In this document: positions 51,170 to 59,307 of the stretch, one piece after another
How the letters are laid out: each line of letters starts with the position of its first letter
Numbering within the stretch: the stretch's first letter is position 1
From: Lewinellaceae bacterium
GTDB lineage: Bacteria; Bacteroidota; Bacteroidia; Chitinophagales; Saprospiraceae
Assembly: GCA_020636095.1 (NCBI GenBank)
Contig: JACJYN010000003.1
Span: forward strand, 124,001 to 188,000
Length of the DNA stretch: 64,000 nucleotides
Direction: 5' to 3'
Made by a program: the position numbers and the translations under genes
The notes under the pieces: generated by a model
What the model was told of the DNA's origin: nothing
Database searches by the model: none
What the model saw: the letters and a program-made list of their open reading frames with translations, nothing else

Positions 51170-51934
51170 TCATTCCTCCTCAAATACATCTGGTTCAGTA
51201 TGTTCCTCCAGCCAGAAGTTGTTAAACCCCAGGCCGACGGTAATGCTGATCATCTGAAGGTTGAGCAGTTCGAGCAGGGCCAGAAAAGTGACGATGGCGT
51301 GGATTCGGCTTTTACAGTCGGTGAAAATATCCTTAAAATTGGCTCGTTGGCCATTGCGCACCCGGGAAAAAATATAGGTTTGTTGCTCTTCGATGGTGTA
51401 GCTGAACTGCACGATCTGGTGGACTGCCTTGGGATGAGAGGTTTCAAAGCGGTCCATGATCCGCTCAAAGGCGCGGAGCAGCTTGAAAAGGGTGACCGAT
51501 TCCAGTTCGACATCAACCAGGGCTTTGTTGGCAATGCGCTGCAGTTCACGTGAAACATTGCCGCGATAAGACTGGAGGCTCCTGTCTTCCTCCATCTGAC
51601 GCATTTCCTCCAGCACACTCTTGTAGCGTTTGTACTCCAGCAGGCGGTGCACCAGTTCCTCCCTGGGGTCAATCTCATTGCCCTCTTCATCTACCGGTTT
51701 CCGGGGTAGAAGCAGCTTGGCCTTGATCCGGCAAAGCGTAGCCGCCACCAGGATAAACTCACTGGCCAGGTCGATATTCATCCGCTCCATGTGCCGGATG
51801 TATTCGAGAAAATCATCGGTGATCTTGGCGATAGGTATATCGTAAATGTCCAGCTCGTCCCGCTCGATGAAGAAGAGCAACAGGTCGAACGGGCCCTCAA
51901 ACTGAGGGAGTTTTATAGTATAGGAATCGTCCAT
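51170..51934 (-). CDS. scpA: Segregation and condensation protein A
   Basis: A 254-residue kleisin that bridges the heads of the SMC dimer and binds ScpB in chromosome condensation. The N-terminal signature YTIKLPQFEGPFDLLLFFIERDELDIYDIPIAKITDDFLEYI is complete, and the C-terminal winged helix (HAIVTFLALLELLNLQMISI) is present. It starts three bases after the Uma2-type gene, so these two are probably co-transcribed. scpB and smc are not nearby. Confidence 0.93.
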   Translation of the reverse strand: MDDSYTIKLPQFEGPFDLLLFFIERDELDIYDIPIAKITDDFLEYIRHMERMNIDLASEFILVAATLCRIKAKLLLPRKPVDEEGNEIDPREELVHRLLEYKRYKSVLEEMRQMEEDRSLQSYRGNVSRELQRIANKALVDVELESVTLFKLLRAFERIMDRFETSHPKAVHQIVQFSYTIEEQQTYIFSRVRNGQRANFKDIFTDCKSRIHAIVTFLALLELLNLQMISITVGLGFNNFWLEEHTEPDVFEEE

Positions 51935-51937
51935 ATA

Positions 51938-52540
51938 TTATTGCAAATCTAGCTTGAATTGAGGTTCTTTAAAACCAGAAACTTCTGAATAGATATCTTC
52001 CATTAAGATTTCAATATCCAACGAGTATATTGGCACTTTTTTGCCCAATTCAACTATGGTTTGCATGCGCCAGTACTTTCCATCTTCCCGAAATAGCGTA
52101 TCTACGATCGGTTGTTCCTGGTCAATTAAAATGTATTCTTTAAAGGAAGGAAGAGAACGGTATTTCCGGAATTTTTCTCCCCGGTCGTAAGCTGCGGTAC
52201 TGTCCGATAACACTTCAATGATCAGAACTGGATTGATTATTGCATTTTCATCTTCCCCGGAAACTTCAATACCGCCACAAACAACGCTGGTATCCGGATA
52301 GACATAATGATTAATTTCATCAAAATAAACTCTCTGGTCACTGTTGAAAACCGTACAGCCTTTTTTTTTCTTATCCCGAAGAGCATAGAAAACATTACCA
52401 CATATCATATTGTGTGGAATAGTGCCGCCGGACATGGCAACTATTATCCCATCCCGGAACTCGTGTTTTTGTTCTGAGTGGGCTTCCAGCTCCAGATAGT
52501 CTGCAATGCTGTAATACTTCTTTGCGCCTTCCCCTTCCAT
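51938..52540 (-). CDS. Uma2-family (DUF820) endonuclease-like protein
   Basis: A 200-residue protein of the Uma2/DUF820 group, which has the PD-(D/E)xK nuclease fold. Visible parts are YSIADYLELEAHSEQKHEFRDGIIVAMSGGTIPHN, the strand YVYPDTSVVCGG (acidic residue), PVLIIEVLSDST (Glu) and DRGEKFRKYRSLPSFKEYILID. These match the expected acidic and lysine positions. Cellular roles of most Uma2 proteins are not known; they are numerous in cyanobacteria and Bacteroidota and often transferred. It lies directly upstream of scpA and diverges from the RsmI-like gene with only 45 bases between the starts. Confidence 0.82.
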   Translation of the reverse strand: MEGEGAKKYYSIADYLELEAHSEQKHEFRDGIIVAMSGGTIPHNMICGNVFYALRDKKKKGCTVFNSDQRVYFDEINHYVYPDTSVVCGGIEVSGEDENAIINPVLIIEVLSDSTAAYDRGEKFRKYRSLPSFKEYILIDQEQPIVDTLFREDGKYWRMQTIVELGKKVPIYSLDIEILMEDIYSEVSGFKEPQFKLDLQ

Positions 52541-52553
52541 AACGACATTTTTA

Positions 52554-52561
52554 CAAAAGTA
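52554..52561 (-). promoter_or_regulatory. -7 box for the Uma2-scpA unit
   Basis: On the minus strand TACTTTTG (52554-52561) is an exact TAnnTTTG match 13 bases before the Uma2 start codon. It is back-to-back with a plus-strand box only 12 bases away. Confidence 0.45.
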
Positions 52562-52573
52562 AATAATATACGC

Positions 52574-52581
52574 TACATTTG
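52574..52581 (+). promoter_or_regulatory. -7 box just before the RsmI-like start
   Basis: TACATTTG (52574-52581) matches TAnnTTTG exactly and lies four bases before the ATG at 52586, suggesting a leaderless or very short-leader mRNA. The TTTGCTCAATG context is nearly identical to that before the glycosyltransferase gene. Confidence 0.45.
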
Positions 52582-52585
52582 CTCA

Positions 52586-53296
52586 ATGGCTACGAAAGGC
52601 AAGTTATTCCTCATTCCCGCTCCACTGGGGGACGATGCAACCCACACGATACCCCAATATGTCGTCGACATCCTCCACCGGCTAGATATTTTCATCGCCG
52701 AACGCGCCAAGACCGCCCGGCGCTTCATTAAGGAGACGAATCCGGTGAAACCCTTCAGCGAGCTCACGTTCTACGAGATCACCAAGCACACACCCCCTGA
52801 AGAACGCGCCCGTTTCCTGGAAGACGCCGAAAAAGGTAAAGACATCGGCCTGCTCTCCGAGGCCGGCTGTCCTGGGGTAGCAGACCCCGGCGCTTTTGTA
52901 GTGCAAACGGCCCATCAGAGAGGCATTGAGGTAGTGCCCCTGGTCGGCCCGTCGTCCATCTTGCTTGGCCTGATGGCCTCGGGCCTCAACGGGCAGAACT
53001 TCTGCTTCCACGGCTACCTGCCGCCTCGCCGCCCCGAGCTGGATAAAGAACTAAAATTCATTGAACAAAGGGTTTTCAAACACTCGCAAACACAGATTTT
53101 CATCGAAACCCCCTACCGCAATATGGCCCTTATCGAAACGGCGATCAACATCCTCTCTCCTGATATGCTCTTCTGTATTGCCGCCGACCTTACCTTACCC
53201 ACGGAGTATGTGCGCACGCTGGCTATTCGGGACTGGAGGAAGGAAAAGATACCAGGCCTGCATAAGCATCCGGCTATCTTCTTAGTGGGCAAGTAG
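52586..53296 (+). CDS. RsmI-like SAM-dependent methyltransferase
   Basis: A 236-residue tetrapyrrole-methylase fold protein. Motifs are GKLFLIPAPLGDD near the start, the stretch IGLLSEAGCPGVADPGAFVV with the GVADPG core, GPSSILLGLMASGLNGQNFCFHGYLP and a QIFIETPYRN segment. This resembles the 16S rRNA 2'-O-methyltransferase RsmI and its shorter Bacteroidota relatives, so rRNA methylation is the best guess. The open frame starts at 52478 inside the opposite-strand Uma2 gene; ATG 52586 is preferred. It is followed by nadA on the same strand. Confidence 0.83.
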   Translation: MATKGKLFLIPAPLGDDATHTIPQYVVDILHRLDIFIAERAKTARRFIKETNPVKPFSELTFYEITKHTPPEERARFLEDAEKGKDIGLLSEAGCPGVADPGAFVVQTAHQRGIEVVPLVGPSSILLGLMASGLNGQNFCFHGYLPPRRPELDKELKFIEQRVFKHSQTQIFIETPYRNMALIETAINILSPDMLFCIAADLTLPTEYVRTLAIRDWRKEKIPGLHKHPAIFLVGK

Positions 53297-53342
53297 GCTT
53301 CATGTTACCTTTTGCCTTTCATTCCGTCAAAAAATCGAAAAA

Positions 53343-53367
53343 ACTTAGTTTAAAAGTCAAACTAAGT
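53343..53367. promoter_or_regulatory. Operator-like palindrome upstream of nadA
   Basis: Perfect nine-base arms ACTTAGTTT (53343-53351) and AAACTAAGT (53359-53367) with a seven-base spacer, 85 bases before the nadA start. It is a candidate binding site for a NAD-biosynthesis regulator such as an NrtR-like protein, but the family assignment is not established. Confidence 0.5.
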
Positions 53368-53452
53368 AAACTATTTTCAAAGGCCTGTCGTTATTCTGGC
53401 AAGCCAAAGAAGGAAAATCGGGGTATTCCCTTTTACCAAAAAAAAATAAACC

Positions 53453-54457
53453 ATGACCACGCTTGCCATTGCCGAAAAAAAGCTCCAGGATATGGGTTAT
53501 CTGGATATCGACGTGGATCCCACCCTCGACCTGTTTGAAGAAATCGAAAAACTTAAAAAAGAGAAGAACGCCATCATTCTGGCGCACTACTATCAGGAGT
53601 CGGATATTCAGGATATTGCCGACTACATCGGCGACAGCCTGGGGCTTTCTCAACAAGCTGCTGCAACGGATGCGGACATCATCGTCTTTGCCGGGGTACA
53701 CTTCATGGCGGAAACCGCCAAGATGCTCTCCCCCAATAAAAAGGTGCTGTTGCCCGACCTGAAAGCCGGCTGCTCTCTGGCCGATTCCTGCCCGCCGCCT
53801 GTATTCCGCAAGTTTAAAGAGAAGTATCCGGACCACGTGGTCGTGAGTTACATCAACTGCACAGCGGAGTTGAAGACGCTGACCGATATCTGCTGCACCT
53901 CCACCAACGCGGTACAGATCATCGAAAGCATTCCGAAGGATCAGCCCATCATTTTCGCTCCTGATGTAAACCTGGGCCGGTACCTTGTTAAAAAAACCGG
54001 ACGGGACATGGTGCTGTGGAACGGCTCCTGCATGGTGCATGAGATTTTTTCCAATGAGAAGATCACCAAACTGATGTTGCGCCACCCCGACGCCAAATTC
54101 ATCGCCCATCCTGAATGTGAAGAACACCTGCTCGAGAAGGCTGACTTCATCGGCTCTACTACCGGGCTACTGAACTATACCAAGCGCAGCGAGGCCACCG
54201 AGTTCATCGTAGCCACTGAGGCAGGCATCATCCACCAGATGCAGAAGGCCTCTCCGAATAAGACGTTCATCCCTGCGCCGCCCAACAACACCTGCGCGTG
54301 CAATGAATGCCCGCACATGAAGCGCAACACCCTCGAAAAACTCTACATCACCATGAAATATGAACAGCCGGAGATCATCCTGCCGGACTGGATCATCGAA
54401 CAGGGCCGCGCTTCTATTGACCGGATGCTGGAAATCTCCGCCAGAGCGGGGCTGTGA
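53453..54457 (+). CDS. nadA: Quinolinate synthase
   Basis: A 334-residue enzyme that condenses iminoaspartate with dihydroxyacetone phosphate to quinolinate in de novo NAD synthesis. The [4Fe-4S] ligands are Cys107 (KAGCSLADSC), the Cys in NGSCMVHE and the first Cys of CNECPHM; the motif AHYYQESDIQDIADYIGDSL at residues 44-63 binds substrate. Length matches the NadA form of many bacteria. No nadB or nadC is adjacent. The upstream palindrome suggests repression by NAD status. Confidence 0.95.
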   Translation: MTTLAIAEKKLQDMGYLDIDVDPTLDLFEEIEKLKKEKNAIILAHYYQESDIQDIADYIGDSLGLSQQAAATDADIIVFAGVHFMAETAKMLSPNKKVLLPDLKAGCSLADSCPPPVFRKFKEKYPDHVVVSYINCTAELKTLTDICCTSTNAVQIIESIPKDQPIIFAPDVNLGRYLVKKTGRDMVLWNGSCMVHEIFSNEKITKLMLRHPDAKFIAHPECEEHLLEKADFIGSTTGLLNYTKRSEATEFIVATEAGIIHQMQKASPNKTFIPAPPNNTCACNECPHMKRNTLEKLYITMKYEQPEIILPDWIIEQGRASIDRMLEISARAGL

Positions 54458-54915
54458 GGAGTAAGCAGGGAGGAGTTCGGCCGCTGGACATCCGGCCTGG
54501 CTGCCAGGCGGTATGTCATCGCTGTCCAACTTTAGACGGGTAGCCTCTTCTGAAAAACGCCCCCTAATTTTCAGGCTTCGGCGTGAGTTCAGCGTGAGCT
54601 CAGCCGAACGGAACCTGCGAACACCGAATTGCGATCCCTCCCTTGTGGTGGATCATTGCCCCATCTTTTCAACCTGAAGCCCGTTTAGCCATGCTATCCA
54701 TCCGTCTCCGGCAGAGCAAAACTCATAACTGCTCCGTCCTTCCTGGTGTCAAAACACAATAATAATAGGCTTATCCACCCTGTCTCTTACCTAGGTTTTG
54801 ACAAATAACCGACACGCCATCTTTAATTCTTTTCCTGGTTTACGTTATCGAATATAATTGCTAACTTTAGCATGCTCATTACAATCTCCAATACGCTAAA
54901 GGATACCCAAAGGCT
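54458..54915. other. Intergenic region before coxG
   Basis: 458 bases without a supported gene. Short hairpins are at 54495-54509 (GCCTGG/CCAGGC), 54550-54574 (CTGAAAA/TTTTCAG) and 54577-54608 (TTCGGC/GCCGAA). A near-consensus -7 box TAACTTTA lies at 54862-54869, 46 bases before coxG. Confidence 0.3.
54862..54869 (+). promoter_or_regulatory. Possible -7 box of the cox operon
   Basis: TAACTTTA differs from TAnnTTTG by one base, and no good -33 box is seen 19-21 bases upstream. It is the best candidate promoter for coxG. Confidence 0.3.
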
Positions 54916-55365
54916 ATGCAGCTTACAGGCACGCACAAATTCAACGCTTCCGCAACCAAAATCTGGTCCAAACTCATGGACACCGATACCCTCGCCCGAA
55001 TCACCCCCGGCGTTTCCAAACTGGAAGAAATAGGCCAAGACCAATACAAAGCCATTGCCGAGGTCAAGATGGGCCCGGTAAGCGGTTCGTTCTCCGGCAA
55101 CCTCAATGTGCTGGATAAACAGGAACCCAGGAGCTTCGTCCTCAATATCAAACAAAGCAGCAAGATCGGCAATGTAGCCGCCGATGTCAAAATAGAACTA
55201 CAGTCCATTTCCGAGCATGAAACCGATTTATCCTTCGATGGAAAAGCCAACATGTCCGGATTGCTGGCCCGCACCGGGCAGCGCGTCATGTCGGGGGTAG
55301 CCAATACATTGAGTAAACAGTTTTTCAAGGCACTGGAAGAGGAACTGGCCAGCCAGGAAGGGTGA
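54916..55365 (+). CDS. CoxG-like SRPBCC protein
   Basis: A 149-residue START/SRPBCC-fold protein of the CO dehydrogenase subunit G family: MQLTGTHKFNASATKIWSKLMDTDTLARITPGVSKLEE, with strands EVKMGPVSGSFSGNLNV and ELQSISEHETDLSFDGKANMSGLLARTGQRVM. CoxG-type proteins are membrane-associated and recruit or anchor the molybdenum hydroxylase; some bind quinone. The C-terminal anchor peptide of longer CoxG proteins is not obvious. It is 79 bases upstream of coxS and likely first in the operon. Confidence 0.85.
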   Translation: MQLTGTHKFNASATKIWSKLMDTDTLARITPGVSKLEEIGQDQYKAIAEVKMGPVSGSFSGNLNVLDKQEPRSFVLNIKQSSKIGNVAADVKIELQSISEHETDLSFDGKANMSGLLARTGQRVMSGVANTLSKQFFKALEEELASQEG

Positions 55366-55444
55366 GGCGAACAATGGACAATGTAGCCGAACTCCGAACA
55401 TTAGAACCTAATCTAACATAACCGATAAAAAGCAGCATTTTCCT

Positions 55445-55930
55445 ATGGCAAAAAAAATTCAGGTAACAGTCAATGGCAAGGCATACAGCCACGATGTCGA
55501 CCCACGTACGCTATTGGTGCAATACCTGCGCGACGTACTCGGGCTAACCGGTACTCACGTAGGATGTGACACCAGCAACTGCGGCGCCTGCACCATTTTG
55601 GTGGACGGACAAGCCGTAAAATCATGCACCCTGCTGGCGGTACAGGCCGATGGCAGTGAGGTAAAAACGATTGAAGGAATGGCGGATAATGGCACCCTAC
55701 ACCCTTTGCAGGAAGGCTTCCGAGAGGAGCACGGCCTACAGTGCGGCTTTTGTACGCCCGGTATGATCATGGCCTCCGCCGACCTGCTGGAGCGCAACCC
55801 CAACCCTACTGAACACGAAATCCGAGAGGCCCTGGAAGGCAATTTCTGCCGCTGCACCGGGTACCACAATATCGTGAAGTCGGTTCAGTACGCAGCCAAA
55901 AAAATTAGTAAACAAGAAAAAGTAGCCTAA
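55445..55930 (+). CDS. coxS: Molybdenum hydroxylase [2Fe-2S] small subunit (CoxS type)
   Basis: A 161-residue protein with two iron-sulphur domains. The plant-type ferredoxin part has GCDTSNCGACTILVDGQAVKSC (residues about 39-60), and the second helical domain has CGFCTPGMIM and CRCTGYHNIV, eight cysteines in the usual order. The subunit passes electrons from the molybdenum site to FAD. Its stop codon overlaps the coxL start as TAATG, so translation is coupled. The CoxS name is by family; xanthine dehydrogenase-type enzymes use the same subunit. Confidence 0.93.
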   Translation: MAKKIQVTVNGKAYSHDVDPRTLLVQYLRDVLGLTGTHVGCDTSNCGACTILVDGQAVKSCTLLAVQADGSEVKTIEGMADNGTLHPLQEGFREEHGLQCGFCTPGMIMASADLLERNPNPTEHEIREALEGNFCRCTGYHNIVKSVQYAAKKISKQEKVA

Positions 55931-58296
55931 TGACCAACTATATAGGAAAAGCCGTCAAGCGCGTTGAAGACAAGCGCTTCATCACCGGTAAAGGGCGATA
56001 TACGGACGACATCGTACTGCCGGGAATGACGCACGCCTACATCGTCCGAAGCCCTTATGCGCACGCCAGGATTCTGAGTGTGGACACTTCCGCAGCGGAG
56101 GCCATGGAAGGCGTTGTCAAAGTTTTCACCGGAAAAGACATTGCCGAATCCGGTATCAATGGAATACCCACCGGCTGGCAGGTCAACTTCAAGAACGGCG
56201 ACACCATGAAGGAGCCGCCTCACCCACTGCTGGTGTCGGACAAGGCCCGCTACATGGGAGACGCCGTGGCCGTAGTCATCGCCGAAAGCCGGGAAATTGC
56301 CCGGGATGCAGGAGATAGGGTGGAAGTAGAATACGAGGAATTGCCTGCTGTCGCCGACGCTAAGAAGGCTACAGAAGCGGGCGCCCCCCTGGTGCACGAC
56401 GATGCTCCCAACAACCTATGTTTCGACTGGGAGCTCGGCAACCCCAAAGCGGAGGTGAATGAGGCCATGAGCAAGGCTCACCACATCACGACCCTGGAGT
56501 TCGTCAACCAGCGCGTGATCCCCAATGCGATCGAACCGCGGTCCGCTATTGGCCACTTTGAAGAATCCAGCGATAAATACACGCTTTATACCACTTCCCA
56601 GAACCCACACCTGACGCGATTGCTCATGTGCGCGTTTGTACTAGGTATTCCCGAACACAAGGTGCGCGTAGTAGCGCCGGATGTAGGCGGCGGCTTTGGA
56701 AGTAAGATTTTCCACTACGCTGAAGAGGCTCTGGTGATCTGGTGCTCCCAACGCCTCAAGCGGCCGGTGAAATGGACGGCTGACCGCAGCGAAGCGTTCA
56801 TGACCGACGCCCACGGCCGCGACCATGTATCCAAGGCGGAGATGGGATTCGATCAGAATGGCAAGATTGTGGGCCTGCGGGTTAAGACCTACGCCAACCT
56901 GGGCGCTTACCTCTCTACTTTCGCGCCCTGCGTTCCAACCTGGCTGCACGGCACCCTGCTGCAGGGCCTGTACACCACCCCCAAGATCAATGTCGATGTG
57001 ACCGGCGTTTTCACCCATACCGTTATGGTGGACGCCTACCGCGGCGCTGGCCGCCCGGAGGCCACGTATCTTCTTGAACGCCTGATGGACACGGCGGCAC
57101 TGGAAATGAAAATGGACCCGGTGGAGCTGCGCCGAAAGAATTTCATTCCCGCTTTTGACGGTGTCACCCAGCCGGGTTACCAAACACAGGTGGCCCTGCA
57201 ATACGATAGCGGCAACTACCACGGCGTACTCGACCGGGCGCTGGAAATGGTAGGTTATGAAAAGTTCCGCAAAGAACAGGAGCAGGCACGCAAAGATGGC
57301 AAACTGCTGGGCATCGGTTTTTCCACCTACATCGAAGCCTGCGGCATTGCCCCCTCGGCGGTCGTCGGCGCCCTGGGCGCCCGCGCCGGCCTCTACGAGG
57401 TGGGGCAGGTGCGCGTACAGCCTACCGGTAAGGTAAGCGTTTATACCGGTTCTCACTCCCACGGACAAGGCCATGAGACCACCTTCGCTCAGGTGGTGGC
57501 CGACCGGCTGGGCATTCCGATGGATGATGTCGAGATCATCCACGGCGACTCCGAATCGGTGGCCTTCGGTATGGGCACCTATGGCTCCCGAAGCCTGGCA
57601 GTTGGCGGCAGCGCCATTGTCAAGAGCCTCGATAAGATCATTGAAAAAGGCGCCAAAATTGCCGCCCACAAACTGGAAGCATCCGAAGAAGACCTCGAAT
57701 TTGCCGAAGGCAAATGGACAGTAAAAGGTACGGACAAGAGCGTGGGGTTCGGTGATGTAGCGCTCACCGCCTATGTGCCGCATAATTATCCGGCAGGGTT
57801 GGAGCCTGGCCTGGATTTCTCCAGCTTCTACGACCCGGCCAACTTCACTTATCCCTTCGGCGCCCATGTTGCCATAGTAGAAGTAGACCAGGAAACGGGT
57901 AAGGTCCGCCTTAAGCGCTTTATCGCAGTAGATGATGTCGGCAACGTGATCAACCCGATGATCGTCGATGGGCAGATACACGGGGGGCTGGCCCAGGGTA
58001 TCGGCCAGGCCTTGCTGGAAGGCGCCGTCTACGATGAGAACGGCCAGCTGATCAATGGGTCTTATATGGACTATACCATGCCGCGGGCGGATGACCTGCC
58101 CTCTTTTGAAATCGACCGTCAGGTGACGCCCTGCCCCCACAACCCTCTGGGTGTAAAAGGAGCAGGTGAAGCCGGGACGATCGGCTCCACCCCGGCGGTA
58201 GTCAACGCCGTGATGGACGCCTTGTCGCCCTTTGGTATTAAGAACCTGGAAATGCCCCTCACGCCGGAACGCGTATGGCGGGCGATGAACTCCTGA
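55930..58296 (+). CDS. coxL: Molybdopterin-binding large subunit (form II CoxL / xanthine dehydrogenase family)
   Basis: A 788-residue molybdenum hydroxylase large subunit. The active-site loop reads DAYRGAGRPEATY (about residue 360), which is the form II type AYRGAGR and not the AYxCSFR loop of form I, genuine CO dehydrogenases. The N-terminal domain has TGKGRYTDDIVLPGMTHAYIVRSPYAHA, the cofactor-binding PDVGGGFGSK and YGSRSLAVGG segments are intact, and the catalytic Glu occurs in GVKGAGEAGTIGSTPAVVNAV near the C-terminus. Form II substrates are uncertain, and oxidation of an aldehyde, purine or other heterocycle is as plausible as CO. It forms an operon with coxS and coxM. Confidence 0.92.
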   Translation: MTNYIGKAVKRVEDKRFITGKGRYTDDIVLPGMTHAYIVRSPYAHARILSVDTSAAEAMEGVVKVFTGKDIAESGINGIPTGWQVNFKNGDTMKEPPHPLLVSDKARYMGDAVAVVIAESREIARDAGDRVEVEYEELPAVADAKKATEAGAPLVHDDAPNNLCFDWELGNPKAEVNEAMSKAHHITTLEFVNQRVIPNAIEPRSAIGHFEESSDKYTLYTTSQNPHLTRLLMCAFVLGIPEHKVRVVAPDVGGGFGSKIFHYAEEALVIWCSQRLKRPVKWTADRSEAFMTDAHGRDHVSKAEMGFDQNGKIVGLRVKTYANLGAYLSTFAPCVPTWLHGTLLQGLYTTPKINVDVTGVFTHTVMVDAYRGAGRPEATYLLERLMDTAALEMKMDPVELRRKNFIPAFDGVTQPGYQTQVALQYDSGNYHGVLDRALEMVGYEKFRKEQEQARKDGKLLGIGFSTYIEACGIAPSAVVGALGARAGLYEVGQVRVQPTGKVSVYTGSHSHGQGHETTFAQVVADRLGIPMDDVEIIHGDSESVAFGMGTYGSRSLAVGGSAIVKSLDKIIEKGAKIAAHKLEASEEDLEFAEGKWTVKGTDKSVGFGDVALTAYVPHNYPAGLEPGLDFSSFYDPANFTYPFGAHVAIVEVDQETGKVRLKRFIAVDDVGNVINPMIVDGQIHGGLAQGIGQALLEGAVYDENGQLINGSYMDYTMPRADDLPSFEIDRQVTPCPHNPLGVKGAGEAGTIGSTPAVVNAVMDALSPFGIKNLEMPLTPERVWRAMNS

Positions 58297-58324
58297 TCCT
58301 TTTCAACTGTAAAATTGCAAAACC

Positions 58325-59179
58325 ATGATTCCTAATAGTTTTGATTACCACCGCGCCACCTCCGTTGATGAGGCCATCCGCCTGATGGCCCAGCACGGGA
58401 TGGACGCCAAACTGCTGGCCGGCGGCCACAGCCTGCTGCCCGCTATGAAGCTGCGTCTCAACCAGCCCGGCGTTTTGGTCGACATCGGCCGCCTCGCAGA
58501 ATTGCGTTACATCAAAAAAGAGGGCGACAGCCTGGTCATCGGCGCCGGCGCTACCCACGATGATATTGCCAACTCTGAAGTGGCGCGCAACACCCTGAGC
58601 ATGCTCTCGGAAGCCGCCAACCTGATCGGTGATGTGCAGGTCCGCAACAAGGGCACCCTGGGGGGTAGCCTGGCCCATGCCGACCCGGCGGCCGACTGGC
58701 CGGCCGTCATGATCGCCGCCCATGCCCATATCGAGCTCAGAGGCCCGAACGGCAGCCGCACTGTCGCCGCCGATGATTTCTTCACCGGCTTCTACATGAC
58801 CGCGCTGGCAGAAGATGAGATCATCACTGCCATCCGGATACCGGCGCCGCCGAAAGGCACCCACAGCTCTTATCAGAAGTTTATGCAGCCGGCTTCCCGC
58901 TTTGCTATTGTCGGGTGTGCAGCGTCTGTTACCAAAGACGGGGGCGTTTGCCAGAAAGTGAGCGTGGCCTTGACCGGCCTTTCCGATACCGCCTTCCGGG
59001 CTTCCAATGTGGAAGCGGCGCTCACCGGCAAGAAGCTTACCAAAGAGAATATCGCCGCCGCCGCCCAGGCCGCCGGAGAAGGCGTTATGGCGATGGGCGA
59101 CCACTTTGCCTCCGAGGAATACCGCCTGCACCTGGCCAAGGTGTTTGCCAAACGGGCTTTGATGGCTGCGGCTGAGTAG
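58325..59179 (+). CDS. coxM: FAD-binding medium subunit (CoxM type)
   Basis: A 284-residue flavoprotein subunit. Motifs are the first FAD-binding loop KLLAGGHSLLPAMKLRLNQP (about residue 33), the second TLGGSLAHADPAADWPAV (about residue 112) and a PAPPKGTHSSYQKF segment, followed by the C-terminal CO_deh_flav_C fold. It accepts electrons from CoxS and passes them on to quinone or another acceptor. The gene starts 28 bases after coxL and is followed by a strong terminator. Confidence 0.92.
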   Translation: MIPNSFDYHRATSVDEAIRLMAQHGMDAKLLAGGHSLLPAMKLRLNQPGVLVDIGRLAELRYIKKEGDSLVIGAGATHDDIANSEVARNTLSMLSEAANLIGDVQVRNKGTLGGSLAHADPAADWPAVMIAAHAHIELRGPNGSRTVAADDFFTGFYMTALAEDEIITAIRIPAPPKGTHSSYQKFMQPASRFAIVGCAASVTKDGGVCQKVSVALTGLSDTAFRASNVEAALTGKKLTKENIAAAAQAAGEGVMAMGDHFASEEYRLHLAKVFAKRALMAAAE

Positions 59180-59255
59180 CTTATAGACTTGGCCAGTTTC
59201 CGCTGAATGCCATTGGAAAACTCGTCAATCTAAACACGCTAAATTAAAGGAGGAA

Positions 59256-59279
59256 GGCGGGATGTTATCCCGCCTTTTT
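59256..59279 (+). terminator. Intrinsic terminator after coxM
   Basis: GGCGGGA (59256-59262) pairs with TCCCGCC (59268-59274) around a five-base loop, followed by five T residues. It ends the coxGSLM transcript before the MoxR gene. Confidence 0.8.
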
Positions 59280-59280
59280 C

Positions 59281-59288
59281 TATGTTTG
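59281..59288 (+). promoter_or_regulatory. -7 box for the MoxR gene
   Basis: TATGTTTG is an exact TAnnTTTG match starting one base after the coxM terminator and 20 bases before the ATG of the MoxR gene. A -33 box at the right distance would fall in the terminator stem and is not evident. Confidence 0.35.
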
Positions 59289-59307
59289 CCAAAACAATGG
59301 TTTTCTT

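Noticed and set aside
56641..58140. Open frame of 499 codons antisense to coxL
   Set aside because: It is entirely inside coxL, whose motifs are intact. The translated sequence is poor in family-like patterns and results from codon use on the opposite strand.
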